A stretch of DNA of 64,000 nucleotides from Torreya grandis (Eukaryota > Streptophyta > Pinopsida > Cupressales > Taxaceae), in NCBI GenBank assembly GCA_037957365.1, contig JARHVA010000638.1, forward strand, positions 4,145,501 through 4,209,500. The letters run 5' to 3'. The position numbers and the translations under genes are program-made. The notes under the pieces are model-generated. The model was given only the letters and a program-made list of their open reading frames with translations. It had not been told where the DNA came from and ran no database searches. Shown here in pieces: positions 47,150 to 58,269 of this stretch. How positions within the stretch are numbered: position 1 is the stretch's first letter; each line of letters opens with the position of its first letter.

Positions 47150-47355
47150 ATGAAACCCTGTTATTGAAGCCTGTAAAAATATCTATGTCGATAGGGTTGA
47201 CCTAGTTGATTTTTTGAATGTTGATTGTAAAACTATGTTGACATGGTCAACCTACTTTGTTTGTTGGAAGTTGTCTATAAGACTACATTGACAAGGTCAA
47301 CCTAGTTTATTTTTTAGAAGTTGTTTGTAAAACTAAATCGACAAGGTCAACCTAT
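47150..47355. repeat. 50-bp tandem repeat, four copies, with GTTGAC/GTCAAC motif
   Basis: GTTGACCTAG or GGTCAACCTA recurs at about 47195, 47245, 47295 and 47345, exactly 50 bp apart for the last three. Typical unit text is ATGTTGACATGGTCAACCTA followed by a TTGTTGGAAGTTGT-like spacer. Copia-2 inserted in the last unit. Confidence 0.85.
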
Positions 47356-48321
47356 TATTGAAAATATTGTCATTGATGTCAAAGGTCTAGTATTATTGGT
47401 GATAAAGGCCCCATTATATTTAATAGTGTTTTTTATATTCATATTTTGGCTAATGTGTGTTAATATTTATTTAATATTAATTAATATATTTTTGGTTGCA
47501 TATAAGTCAAAAGAAGGTCCATGGAGAAGTCAAAGAGTCATGGGGTAAAAGACAAAAGAGGAATGGGACGCATTTTCTCATGAAGAGTCATCTTGAGGAA
47601 TTCCAAGAGTCACCATGTGAAGACAAAAGAGGGTATGGCATATTTTTCTATGGACACTTTGAGGAATATGAAAAATCACCAAGATAAAGACAAAATAGGA
47701 AAGGACACATTTGCTTATGAAGGGTCACCATATGACTTTTGAAATGCAAGGATGTGAAGGGTCATGTAAGTTTGGTGCCATTTTCTATTAGGATTGAAGG
47801 GTCACAAAGGGTGAATGCCAAAGGTCATTTGGAAAGCTATAAATAAAGGCTTGAGAAGCCATTTATAATATTAAAGAGAGTGCATGGTTTTGTATTTATT
47901 TTAAAAGAGAGAAAAGCAAGAGATATTATAGAGTTCTATCATTTGTTGAGTAATCAATATTGAGAGATAGTTGTGTTTTACACAAAAGAGGGGTTAGTGC
48001 TCTTGTGGTTTAGTGCTCACAAATAGTTGTTATGTTGGTGCTCGATAAAGGGGTTGGTGCTCCTACAAGTTGGTGCTTTTGAACTTTATAATTTGAGTTG
48101 GTGCTCATTCATATACTTGAGATTGTTCTTCGTGGTTTTTCCCACTTTGAGTTTCCATGTAAAAATATGGTCTCTCTCTCTCGTGTGGTGTATATTAGTA
48201 TTTCAATTTTATTGCATATCTTGAATGTGTCATTAAGTGGTTAAAGAAAATAAATTATATTAAGTAAAAGATATATAATATACTAATTCACCCCCCCTCT
48301 CGGTATATTTCATGCTTAACA
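47356..48321 (+). repeat. 5' LTR of Copia-2
   Basis: Starts TATTGAAAATATTGTC (partner TGTTGGAAATATTGTC, so the TG end is mutated) and ends TTTCATGCTTAACA. Its CT run at about 48170-48182 is only about 12-14 bases long. Confidence 0.92.
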
Positions 48322-48323
48322 AT

Positions 48324-48338
48324 TGGTATTAGAGTAGG
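48324..48338 (+). other. Primer-binding site of Copia-2
   Basis: TGGTATTAGAGTAGG starts two bases after the LTR; close to the initiator-Met site TGGTATCAGAGC, with a C-to-T change in TATC. Confidence 0.85.
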
Positions 48339-48386
48339 TTTCTTTTGAAAAAGTTTTACAGCTTGAAGGTAGATCAAGAAAGCACG

Positions 48387-50270
48387 ATGGCTAGATCACA
48401 TGAAGGTTTTTATACAAATAAGATACCTTTGTTTAATGGGACAAATTATGATTTTTGGAGCATAAGGATGAAAAATTATTTGATGGCCTTTATATTTGAC
48501 ATTTGGCAAGAAGTGGTGGAGGAATATGAAGAGCCACAAACACTTGTAACTACTTCAGTAGAAAAGAAGGCAAGTGAAAATAATGCTAAAGTTTTAAATG
48601 CTATTTTATATAGTTTATATGAATCATAATTTATTAAAGTTATGAAATGTAAATCTGCTCATAAAACTTGGGTAAAACTTGATCATATTTACAAAGGTGA
48701 AAGAAAGGTTCAGCAAGCTAAGCTTCAGACTTTCAAAAGATAGTTTGAGAGTTTGAAGATGGAAGAGGAAGAAAATATATCAATTTATCTTTTGTAGGTT
48801 GATCAAAAAGTTAATCAGATTCAAGGTCTTGGAGAAAATTTAAAAGAATCAATTGTGGTTCAAAAAAATTTGAGATCTCTACCATTGATATATGGTGCAA
48901 AAGTTTTGGAAATTGAAGAGATGAATAATTTAGTCAAGCTTAAGATGGATGAGCTACATGGTATTCTTATGGAATATGAGATGCAGACCAAACAAGAGAA
49001 ACCCTTAAAAAGAGAAGCTTCTTTCAAGACATCAAGAATCAAGTGACAATTTTAATGATGATGAAGATGACAATGGAGTTCTATTCATTCGCAAGCCAAA
49101 AAGGGCATAGGTAAATATCAAACAAGATTACCTTTTAAATGTTTTAATTGTGGAAAGATTGGACATTTTGTAGCTAAGTGCCCAGATAAGGGAAATGGTG
49201 AAAATGAAGAAGGAAAGGCTACATATAAGAATAATTTCAAAGGAAAATTTAAGAAGGGATTCGAGAAGAAGAGTTTGTATTCTAAAGATCCTAGCTTAGC
49301 CAAAGATAGTGGAGTCAGTGATTCAAAAGAAGAAAAGATTTTATTCATAGCCATACATGAAGATGCCTCTACAATCAAAAGTATAGTTGATTAAGAAGAA
49401 GAATAGGATGAAGCCAAAGTAAATTTGGAAGGAGAAATCATTTGTGCCTTAGAAGAGTTAAAAGCTCTTAAAAAGAATAATCGAAGATTAAAACTCCAGA
49501 TCAAAAAAATAAAAAGGAGTCAAAGGGAATAATTGAATATATACAAGCACACTTTGAAGAAGTCAAGAAGAATGAAGAAGATCTAATGACATAGTTACAA
49601 ATAGTAAGTAAAGAATGCAAAAGTTATGTTATTGAAACTGCTTCTTTAAAAGCAGATCTTGAGAAAACAAATAAAGAAATCAATGATAGAGCAACCAATG
49701 ATTCAAATTTTGAGAATATCACTAATATATTGAATAAAATAATAAAAAATCAAAGATCAATGTCAGATAAGATAGGTATTGGATTTGAAAAATAGAAAGG
49801 GGAGGCCACTACTTTCATAGACAAGGAAAAAGGAAAGAGCTATGTTGAAGCTCTTACAAAAGAGGAAATAAAAAGAGAATAAGTTAAGAATATAAAGGAC
49901 ATCTCAAACAAAGAAGGCTAGAGGGAATAGAGCTACAAAAGGTAATCAGGTCAGAGATACACAAATAGGTTATATTTTTATGGTTACTATTTTTATTGTA
50001 ATGGATATGGTCATAAGAAAATAGAATGTCAAAAAAGAGCTAAAAATTTTAGAAATAAGGAGAAAAAAAGTCATGCAAAGTCAAGCAGAAGCCACAACTC
50101 TTTTATTCCTCTATTAGGATTTAATGAAGAGGCTATAATATGTTATAAGTGAAACAACTTTAGACACATAACTTGGTACTGTAAAAGCAAATTCGAGTCA
50201 ATCAAGAAGGACCAGAGTTTCAAGGCTCTATTCATCAAGAAGAAAGTTCAGACAGGTTCATGGCAGAAGA
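48387..50270 (+). pseudogene. gag: Copia-2 gag, long form with zinc knuckles, broken
   Basis: ATG 48387 (MARSHEGF) starts the UBN2/DUF4219-like N-terminus: KIPLFNGTNYDFWSIRMKNY, LYSLYES then a stop, VMKCKSAHKTWVKLDHIYKG, LQTFKR-stop-FESLKMEEEE. An intact zinc knuckle CFNCGKIGHFVAKC is at 49133-49174. Lys/Glu-rich segments (49400-49900) may be coiled coils. Two more Cys/His boxes follow: FYCNGYGHKKIEC near 49990, with its first Cys lost, and CYK-stop-NNFRHITWYC near 50140, where the second Cys is a TGA stop. There are several in-frame stops. The length before the protease is unusual for simple Copia elements and fits Sirevirus-like gag. Confidence 0.8.
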
Positions 50271-50287
50271 AACAACCTAAAAAATCT

Positions 50288-51800
50288 ATGTTGATACAGA
50301 CAACTTTGCATGTAAGAAATAAAGAAAATCCATGGTTCATTGATAGTGGATGTTCAAGGCCAATGATAGGAAATAAAATTAAGTTCATAACCTTGAATAA
50401 GATCAATGGTGGCACAATGAAATTTATAGATAATACTACTATTAGAATTGCCAGAAAAGGTACACTAAGTTTGGATAATGGTATAACTAAAATTAAAAAT
50501 ATTTTGTATGTAGGTCTTAAACATAATATTTTGAGTGTAAATCAAATGTGTGATCAGGGGCACACACTAAAGTTTTATGTAGAAGGTTGTGAAATTAGGA
50601 AAAAAAATTCAGATGTGTTGATTGTAGATGCTCAGAGAATAGACAATAATTTGTATATGTTATTAGACATCAAAGGTCAAAGATGTTGTTTGAGTCAGAT
50701 TGAAGAAAGTTGGATATGGCACAGGATAATGGGACACATAAATTTTAAAAATCTTGTCAACATCAGCAAGATGTAAGTAGTCAAAAACCTTCCAAAGATT
50801 ATAAAGCCATCTGACACACTTTGTGAACCTTGTCAACATGGGAATTAGGCTAAAAGGCAGTTCAAAACAAAAGAGTACTCAACCACTCAGATGTTAGAGC
50901 TTATTCACACTAATCTATGTGGACCTATGAGAACTCAAAGTACTCAAGGTGAGAAATATTTCATGTTGTTTATTGATGATTTTTCACATATGACTTGGGT
51001 AATGTTTTTAAAGAAAAAATTAGAAGCTTTCAGATATTTCAAAGCATTTAAAACATTAGTTGATAATGAAACCAGTTTGAATATTAAGTGTCTAAGATTA
51101 GATCAAGAAGGAGAATTCATGATAGATCAATTTATTGAGTTTTATGAAGACTATAGAATAAATAGATATTATTCATTAGCCAGAACTTGACATCAAAATG
51201 GATTAGTTAAGCAAAGAAACATAACAGTTTAGGAGATGGTGAGGACAATACTAAATGAATCTAAGATACTAGATAAATACTAGAGAGAGGCATTTTCTAC
51301 AATAGTGTATATTCAGAATAGAGAATTATTGAGAGTCAATAGTAATAAGACTACTTATGAGCTATAGAAAGACAAACCATCAATAGTTGATTATTTCAGA
51401 GTTTTTGGTAGTGGATGATTCATAAAGAGAACCACTAAAAAACTTAAGAAGTTTAAATCTAGAGTAGATAAAGGTATATTTCTTAGTTATTCTTGTAAAA
51501 GTAAAGCTCATAAATGTTATAATAAAAGAACCAAGAAAATTATTGAAAGTGTAATTGTCAGGATAGAAGAAGATAGAATATAAAGAATTAGTGATCCAAT
51601 AGACATTCTTGAAATCATTGAAGAGGAAGATTTTGAAGAATTAGATGAAGATGAGAAGGAGAAAAAGGACACCAATAATCCATCCAAATATGTTTAGATA
51701 AATTATAATGAAAGCGACATCATTGAGGACATAAATGAAGGAATTCACATTAGAAGAATGATGGTAAGTGAATCTGAGAAAGTTAATTTCTCTTTGTTAT
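50288..51800 (+). pseudogene. Copia-2 protease and integrase, broken
   Basis: The protease active site PWFIDSGCSRPMIG is at about 50330 with DSG intact, and the frame stays open to 50776 through the pre-integrase module (WHRIMGHINFKNLVNISKM; CEPCQHGN at 50825-50848). The integrase core starts with LELIHTNLCGPM at about 50895, where the first catalytic Asp (HxDLCGP) is Asn. LRLDQEGEF at about 51095 keeps the second Asp. QNGLVKQRN at about 51196 has Lys in place of the catalytic Glu. Two of three catalytic residues are thus lost, both by G-to-A type changes. Stops follow beyond 51190. Confidence 0.88.
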
Positions 51801-51829
51801 CTAACATTTAGTCAAAAACTTTTTCAAAA

Positions 51830-53345
51830 GCTAGACATGATAAGCATTAGGTTAAGGCTATGGATGAAGAATTAAATCAGATAGAAAAGAATGATACTTG
51901 GGAATTAGTGCCTAGACCAAAATATCACAATATGATAGGAACAAAATGGGTTTATAGAAATAATCTAAATGAAAATAGAGAAGTGACCAAGAATAAATCA
52001 ATATTAGTTTATAAAGGATATGCTTAAATTGAGGGAATAGATTTTGAAAAAACTTTTGCACCTATGGCAAGGCTAGAGGCTATTAGAATATTTCTTGCAT
52101 ATGTAGTGTTTAAAATTTTCAAAGTGTTTCAGATGTATGTCAACTCTGACTTCCTAAATGAGAATCTAGAAGAAGAGGTCTACATTGAGAAACTTGAGGG
52201 ATTTATCCTCTCAAATATTAGTAGCCATGTATGTAGATTGAAGAAAGCATTTTATGGATTTAAACAAGCTCCTAGAGCTTGGTATGCAAGACTTGATAAG
52301 TACCTATAAGATCAAGGTTTCAAGAGAGGATTTGTTGATAGTAATATCTATATCAAAATAGAAGGTGAGCATCAATTTATTGTTGTGGTATATGTTGATG
52401 ACATCATTTTTGGAGGAAACATTGAAAAGATGAGAAAATAATTCTATGATAATATGCAAAAAGAATTTGAAATGTCTATGCTTGGAGAATTGTCATTTTT
52501 CTTAAGATTGCAAATATTTAAGTTAGATAAAGGAATTTTTATATCTCAAAGAAAATATGCTAAATAAATGTTGAAGAAATTTGGTTTTGTGGATTGTGCA
52601 CCAGTTGGCACACCAATGTGTACAAAAAATAAAGTGAGAAAAGATAAAGATTCACCTGTTGTAGATCAATATTTATATAGATATATGATTGGTAGTCTTT
52701 TATATTTGATAGCATCGAGGCCAGACATCATGCATGTAGTAGGTATGGTTTCAAGATATCATTCAGCACCAAAATATAGTCATGTTCAGTTGGTGAAGAG
52801 AATATTTAGATATATCAAGGGGACATTAGATTATAGATTGTGGTATCCCACAGATGGAGATTTCATTTTAGTTACTTATATAGATTTAGATTGGGTAGGT
52901 TGCTTAGATGATAGAAAAAGTACAAGTGGAGGAGCTTTATTCGTTGGTGATAGCTTAGTATCATGACTAAGCTAAAAAACAAAATTTAGTATCACTTTCT
53001 ACAGTTGAAGCAAAATATAGTGCAATAGTATTGTGTTTTACTCAAGTGCTTTGGATGAAGCAAACTTTGGAAGATATCAAGGTAAAATATGATGAACCTA
53101 TTTCTATTTTGTATGACAACACAAGTGTTATTAATATTTTGAAGAATCCAATGATGCATTCAAGAACAAAATATATTCTCATTAGATATCACTTTTTGAG
53201 AGAGAAAGTTGCAAAAAATAGGTTAAGAAGGAATATATCAGTACTACAAAGTAGATTGTAGATATTTTCACAAAGGCACTACCAAAAGACATATTTGAGT
53301 ATCTACAGGAGAAGTTGGGAGTAATTTCTTTTACTTCCTGCCATT
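51830..53345 (+). pseudogene. Copia-2 reverse transcriptase and RNase H, broken
   Basis: The RT begins AMDEELNQIEKNDTWELVPR (51858-51917), then GTKWVYRNNLNE. QMYVNSDFLNENL at about 52130 has Tyr where the family has the first catalytic Asp (QMDVKSAFLNG). FYGFKQAPRAWY is at 52250-52285 and VYVDDIIFGG is intact at about 52390. The RNase H part is open at 52568-52966 (MIGSLLYLIASRPDI, IFRYIKGTLDYRLW, YIDLDWVGCLDDRKSTSGGA), and VEAKYSAIVL follows at about 53005. The end frame shifts near 53230 into DIFTKALPKDIFEYLQ-like text and the EKLGVISFTS tail (53260-53340). Stops mark Gln positions. Confidence 0.88.
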
Positions 53346-53362
53346 GAAGTTCAGCATCAGTT

Positions 53363-53574
53363 GAGGGGGAGCTAAGTGTTACCTCCAAGTAGGCCCTTTG
53401 CCATTGATGTCAAAGGGGGAGAATAATAGAAATAGGTATAGGTATAGGTGCATGAATAAGAATAGGTTGTTGTAGTAAGGGAGAGTTACTATATGTTTTT
53501 TAGATGGTAGTATATGCAGGTTTAGGGTATGGCAATTTCAATTTGAGGTTGCCATCAATGACAAAGGGGGAGAT
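53363..53574 (+). other. Three polypurine tracts before the Copia-2 3' LTR
   Basis: Purine runs GAGGGGGAG (53363-53371), CAAAGGGGGAGAATAA (53411-53426) and CAAAGGGGGAGAT (53562-53574) lie in the 300 bp after pol. The last is adjacent to the LTR. The second is preceded by CCATTGATGT and the third by CCATCAATGA. Repeated purine tracts at this place are a known trait of Sireviruses. Confidence 0.7.
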
Positions 53575-54416
53575 TGTTGGAAATATTGTCATTGATGTCA
53601 AAGGTCTAACATTATTAGTGATAAAGGCCCCATTGCATTTAATGGTGTTTTTAATATTCATATCTTGGCTAATGTGTGTTAATATTTATTTAATATTAAT
53701 AAATATATTTTTTCTTGCATATAAGTCAAAAGAGGGCCCATGGAGAAGTCAAAGAGTCACGGGGTAAAAGACAAAAGAGGAATGGGATACATTTTCTCAT
53801 GAAGAGTCATCTTAAGGAATTCCAAGAGTCACCATGTAAAGACAAAAGAGGGTATGGTGCATTTTTCCATGAAGGGACACTTTGAGGAATATGAAAAGTC
53901 ATCAAGATAAAGACAAAAGAGGAAAGGACACATTTGCTTATGAAGGGTCACCATATGACTTTTCAAATGCAAGGATATAAAGAGTCATGCAAGTTTGGTG
54001 CCATTTTCCATGAGTATTGAAGGGTCACAAAGGGGGAATCTAAAGGTCATTTGGAAAGTTATAAATAAAGGCTCGAGAAGTCATTTGTAATATGCAAGTG
54101 AGTGCATGTTTTGTATTTGTTTTCGAAGAGAGAAAAGTAGGAGATATTGTAGATTTATATCATTTGTTGAGTAAGAAACATTGAGAGATAGTTGTGTTTT
54201 ATACAAAAGAGGGGTTGGTGCTCATAAATATTTGCAAGGGGTTGGTGCTCCTGTGGGTTGGTGCTCACAAATAGTTGCTATGTTGGTGTTCGGCAAAGGG
54301 GTTGGTGCTCTTACAAGTTGGTGCTTACGAACTTTGTAATTTGAGTTGGTGCTCATTCATATACTTGAGATTATTCTTCATGGTTTTTCCCACTTTGGGT
54401 TTCCACATAAAAATAT

Positions 54417-54507
<91 letters not shown>

Positions 54508-54643
54508 TGGTGCATATTATTGTTTCAATTCTATTGCATATCTTAAATGTATGATTAAGTGGTTAAAGAAAAGAAATTAGATTAAGTAAAAGATATATAA
54601 TATACTAATTTATGCCCCCTCTCAATATATTTCATGCTTAACA
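53575..54643 (+). repeat. 3' LTR of Copia-2, with an expanded CT microsatellite
   Basis: Starts TGTTGGAAATATTGTC and ends TTTCATGCTTAACA. It is about 100 bp longer than the 5' LTR; most of the difference is the CT run, and the rest is an extra GTTGGTGCTC-type repeat near 54210-54260. Confidence 0.92.
54418..54504. repeat. CT microsatellite of about 87 bp inside the 3' LTR
   Basis: An uninterrupted CT run directly before CGTGTGGTG. The same site in the 5' LTR has a short run of about 12-14 bases before CGTGTGGTG. Confidence 0.97.
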
Positions 54644-54871
54644 CCTATTTTTTATCTAAAAGTGAAGAAGAATACTGTGTCAACCTATTCAATCTAGTAA
54701 CTTGTATTTGATGATGACCTGCATAGAAAGAGTGGAGTCATACTGATACGATTGTGTGTTAAACCTGAGCACAAAAGTTAGAACTATACCATCACAGTCA
54801 ACCTAGTATTGTAAATAAAAAATGATAATAAATGATATAATTTAAAAAATGTGAGAAATTTTTTAAGGGTT

Positions 54872-54895
54872 AGATTCACATCGAGTTTACCAAAA
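54872..54895 (-). other. Candidate primer-binding site of the pol-less element
   Basis: Just inside the 5' LTR the minus strand reads TTTTGGTAAACTCGATGTGA. Its position is right, but it is not the initiator-Met type and I cannot assign the tRNA. The rest of 54649-54895, up to the Copia-2 insertion, shows no coding signal. Confidence 0.35.
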
Positions 54896-56103
54896 TGTAT
54901 GCAATAAAAAATACAAGAGATCTATAAATCACTCCTAACTTGGAGAAGATAGATCCTACTTACACTTCCAATTGGGGATACATTAGATAATCAGGAACAT
55001 AACCAAGATGGGGATCCACTAGACTTGATTAGGGGATCTCTTATCATAATAATGCCACTAGGGAGGTTTCCAAAGCCTCTAGTTTAAGAAAAATCATGTA
55101 ATAACCCTAAAGGGGTCCTAATTCTTCATACTCACTAAGCCAATAAATAAGTAAATTAAAATCTAATCTAGTGCTCACCAAAGCTTGTGGCATAAAGTGG
55201 GGGTAAACAACATAAAAATTAGCATGCATAAAAGACATATACTCACGTCAATGTATATGAAATCCTAATGCATGGGAGAAAAGTATAAATTCAATATCTA
55301 TCTACTCTTACAAAGGATGAATAAAGGTAAGAATACTTACCTTTGAAGATGAACCCATCGAGCCTTAATCTCTCCCTTAGCTAAGGTGATTTTTAAGAGG
55401 TTTGTGTGTTATGTAAGGATGACAAGGACAAATCAACTCTAGGATACACAACCTATCAATGCATCTAAAAGACTTATCCATAAGACAAGATCTATATCTC
55501 CAAAGAAAGTATGAAACCCTAAGCTTGCTCTCTAAGTAGAATGGTCAATAAGAAAATGTGTAATATATCTCTTCACTTCTTATCTTCTCTTCTCTTCTTC
55601 TCTCTATTAAATGATGTAAATGAATGTGTATATATAGGCAAATCTAACCCTAAGCCCTTCAAAAGTGTAGGTTGATAGGGTTGACCCAGTCGACCTAGTA
55701 TTGAGTTTAACAAAAAACTTATTGAATAATGAACTAAGTCAGCCCTAGCTGATTTAGTTATAAATAATCTGATGTCAAAAATAATACAGGGTTGACCCAG
55801 CTAATATAGTCTTATAAATTGCCAAAAGGAGATTCAAGTTAGGGAAAGTTAAATGAAAGTGGTAAATGACTAAATGAGGGTGTAAATAGGAGGCTAAGCT
55901 TAGTAAAATGGTTTTTAGGAGACAAGTGTGTAGATAACAAGTGAAAAAAAAGACAACAATCCTACAAAGCATCAATGGTCTGCCCATCCCTTTCTCGGTG
56001 CACCCCTTAAGGCATGCACTCAGAGAGATTGAGACTTGATAGATTCTTGCAAGATAAAAAGTGTCAATAAGTGATAAAAGTGTGAAAATATTATGTGTAT
56101 ACA
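54896..56103 (-). repeat. 5' LTR of the pol-less element
   Basis: Plus-strand start TGTATGCAATAAAAAATAC, end ATTATGTGTATACA. It aligns along its full length with 34242-35448, with almost no length difference. It contains GTTGAC/GTCAAC palindromes near 55670-55805. Confidence 0.9.
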
Positions 56104-56108
56104 AACCC

Positions 56109-57072
56109 AACCACTGTGTCTTATCATACAAATCCTATCTAATCTAGGATTTCAATATTTGTTTTAAAATTCTAAATTGTTTCCTAGAGTTTTAGATTTG
56201 ACCTCTGAATTCTAGGTATAAAAATCGAAATTCCTTTAGCTTTACCCTAGGGTTTTACCCTCATCTCGTTTTTAGGGTTTTGTGTTAATACACTTGAAAT
56301 TTTATCTTCCTTGATTAGCACATTTTGGATTCCTAAAGATCAATTTTAAATTTTTTTAGATTTTTCTTCTACTCAGGTTAGTATACTTAAAAAACTCTTT
56401 TTATTCACCCAAAGTCTATATAGATTTTTGTTTTTTTATAATTTATAGTTTTTACTACATATTGACATACAAGGCAAATAGTGTACTTATTTTATAATTA
56501 ATTTATAAGTTTCATCAAAATTCATATTTTATTAAAAAAATTCTCTCAAATCTTTGAATTACATTCCTAATTTATTATAGTTGTTAATTCTTTATTGGGA
56601 ATATTCTAGGGTTTTGTTTATGAAATATTAGACATTGTTTGGCCTATTTAAGATTCATAACACCTCAATTATCAATTTCCTTATAATTTTTTCATATTAT
56701 TTTTTATATAATAAGAAATATTTTTTTCAAAATTATGTATGTATTTTTTTTTTTAAATAATTTACTATTTTTAGTACATCTTGATATACATTGTGTAAGG
56801 TATACTTATTTTTCCCTAATTTTCTAGGTTTTTCTTATTGTATATTTTTCCTAAAAACATTTCTTATATTTTGAAAAAAAACAATAAATATCCTAAAATT
56901 TCTACATTATTATTGTGTAAAATCTTACTAAGTCTTCCTTAAGGTTTTCAACCTTCTAGGGTTTCAGATTACAGTAATTATTCAATTTGTACATTTCCTA
57001 TCATGCTAAATTATTTGATAGCATTTGTATGTTTCTCATTTAATATCTCATATTAGTGTTTGAAATATTTAA
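56109..57072. other. AT-rich stretch with telo-box-like words
   Basis: No gene found. The motif (C)CCTAGGGTTTT or TTTAGGGTTTT occurs at about 56243, 56270, 56608 and 56956. Two diverged copies of a segment with TTTTTA(C/G)TACAT(A/C)TTGA at about 56448 and 56768 hint at an old duplication of about 320 bp. It may be the leader of the gag-like remnant that follows. Confidence 0.45.
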
Positions 57073-57790
57073 AATGAATAAAAATTATCCTCATCCTCCT
57101 CCTAACCCTAAGGAGGGTGATTGTTTCTTTCCCTCTAACTAGGTCCATGCTATCACTACTCCAAATGGTAATGTGGCCCATCATGTTGTACCTATCCTTC
57201 CTCAAACCCCTAAACCTCGCACATCCACTTTATATTGTGTGTGTATGCACATTAATTTTGAATAACATAGGTTTTATTCTTGTGAATCCCTAAAATATCA
57301 AATCATTCTTATGACCAAGTTAATAGAAGAGTCAAAAAATAACTTCAGTTTAAAGATCACATTATTAGAAAATCATATTACATGTCTAAAAAATCTAAAA
57401 TATTATATTTTTAATCATTTTTTTTCATCTTCATCTATCAATGTTGTTCCCAACAAATTTTTATATCAAAATAAGAAGATAAAATATAATTCATCTACAA
57501 CTAGTGATTCAAAAAGTGAACAAAAGGATAATAAGAGTCCAAATGAAATCTTAGGAGAAATGCTTCACAACAAAGTGATCAAATTATACCATATACATAT
57601 TATAAAGAGATAAAAATACTATTTTGAATATCATAGAATGCATGGGCATCATACAAACTATTGTTTATCTTTGAATCATAAAATAAAAATAAAAATTTAT
57701 AGTGGTGATCCTATAATAGATACATCAATCAAGAAACCCACTCACATTATGAATACCTCTCATAAAACATAAGTTCCAATTGAACAAGTA
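57073..57790 (+). pseudogene. Short gag-like remnant
   Basis: ATG 57073 opens a frame (MNKNYPHPPPNPKEGDC) that runs, with about four stops, to 57770. It contains LIEESKNNFSLKITLLENHI (57323-57382), an Asp/Ser/Lys-rich hinge, and near 57620 YFEYHRMHGHHTNYCLSLNH-KIKIKI, which follows the xYHxxxGHxTxxCxxLxxKI pattern of the C-terminal zinc knuckle of plant Gypsy gag. TSIKKPTHIMN follows. The core gag domain is missing or unrecognisable. It could be a truncated gag or a non-autonomous element. Confidence 0.45.
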
Positions 57791-57851
57791 TTTTATTGTA
57801 GGTATTTATTTTCCTAGATTTATTTATTTTGGAATATTATATTTTCTCACC

Positions 57852-58269
57852 TGGGGTTTTCCTAAATTTAAGGATAAGATTGCTTAGGTGGAATTAGTAT
57901 GTCATAAGTGTCATAGGTTTGACCAGGAGACTAAGATATAACTCCTTTGACCACCTTTTATGGAGGATTTACACCTCTATTCTAGGATATTTTGAACACA
58001 TTTTATATATGATTTACACTTATATTATATGGGGTCTTTGACCATCATTTTTGGAAGAGTTACTCAACACTCTTATATGTACACTTCATTTGAGAAGCTT
58101 TCTCACTTAATGAATATTGGGATTTGTCTATTTTGGTCATCTCATGCAATAATTTTTTTTTTTAATTTCATTCTTGCTTCATCTCATTTTTGTTGTTCAC
58201 TCACATTTATCTTGTGTGACCATTAGACCTTTACACTCATTTTAACCAGACCTGAATCAAACTCTAATA
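57852..58269 (+). repeat. Possible 5' LTR of Copia-3
   Basis: From TGGGGTTTTCCTAAATTTAA to ...AAACTCTAATA just before the primer-like site. The presumed start of the 3' LTR (TGGGTTTTCTC at about 63990) shares about 10 bases with it. Boundaries are a guess because the second copy lies outside the window. Confidence 0.3.

Larger units (their letters stand above)
47356..54643 (+). mobile_element. Copia-2, Sirevirus-like Ty1/Copia retrotransposon nested in the pol-less element
   Basis: LTRs of 966 and 1069 bp flank a plus-strand gag-pol. CCTAT at 47351-47355 and 54644-54648 is an exact target-site duplication. The primer site TGGTATTAGAGTAGG follows the 5' LTR, and the 3' LTR is preceded by AAAGGGGGAGAT, with two more GGGGGAG tracts upstream. 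The long gag with several zinc knuckles and Lys/Glu-rich segments, the EKLGVI-type pol end and the repeated purine tracts suggest the Sirevirus group. Several catalytic residues and many Gln codons are mutated; it is dead. Confidence 0.93.
34242..56103 (-). mobile_element. Pol-less LTR retrotransposon with gag only (LARD-like), split by two later elements
   Basis: LTRs of 1207 and 1208 bp (minus strand TGTATACACATAATATT...ATTGCATACA) are flanked by the exact 5-bp duplication AACCC (34237-34241 and 56104-56108). After removing the chromovirus (39762-45392) and Copia-2 (47356-54643), each with one duplicated 5-mer, the internal part is about 6.5 kb and the whole element about 8.9 kb. On the minus strand it carries a Gypsy-type gag frame, but I find no protease, RT, RNase H or integrase motif in 35449-37950, 45398-47350 or 54649-54895. 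It therefore looks non-autonomous and would have depended on enzymes from a related element. Confidence 0.85.

Noticed and set aside
54275..54580. Plus-strand frame with a long Leu-Ser repeat
   Set aside because: This is translation of the CT microsatellite in the Copia-2 LTR, not a protein.
56243..56280. Interstitial telomere repeat (CCCTAGGGTTTT words)
   Set aside because: Only isolated AGGGTTTT words occur, with no TTTAGGG tandem run.
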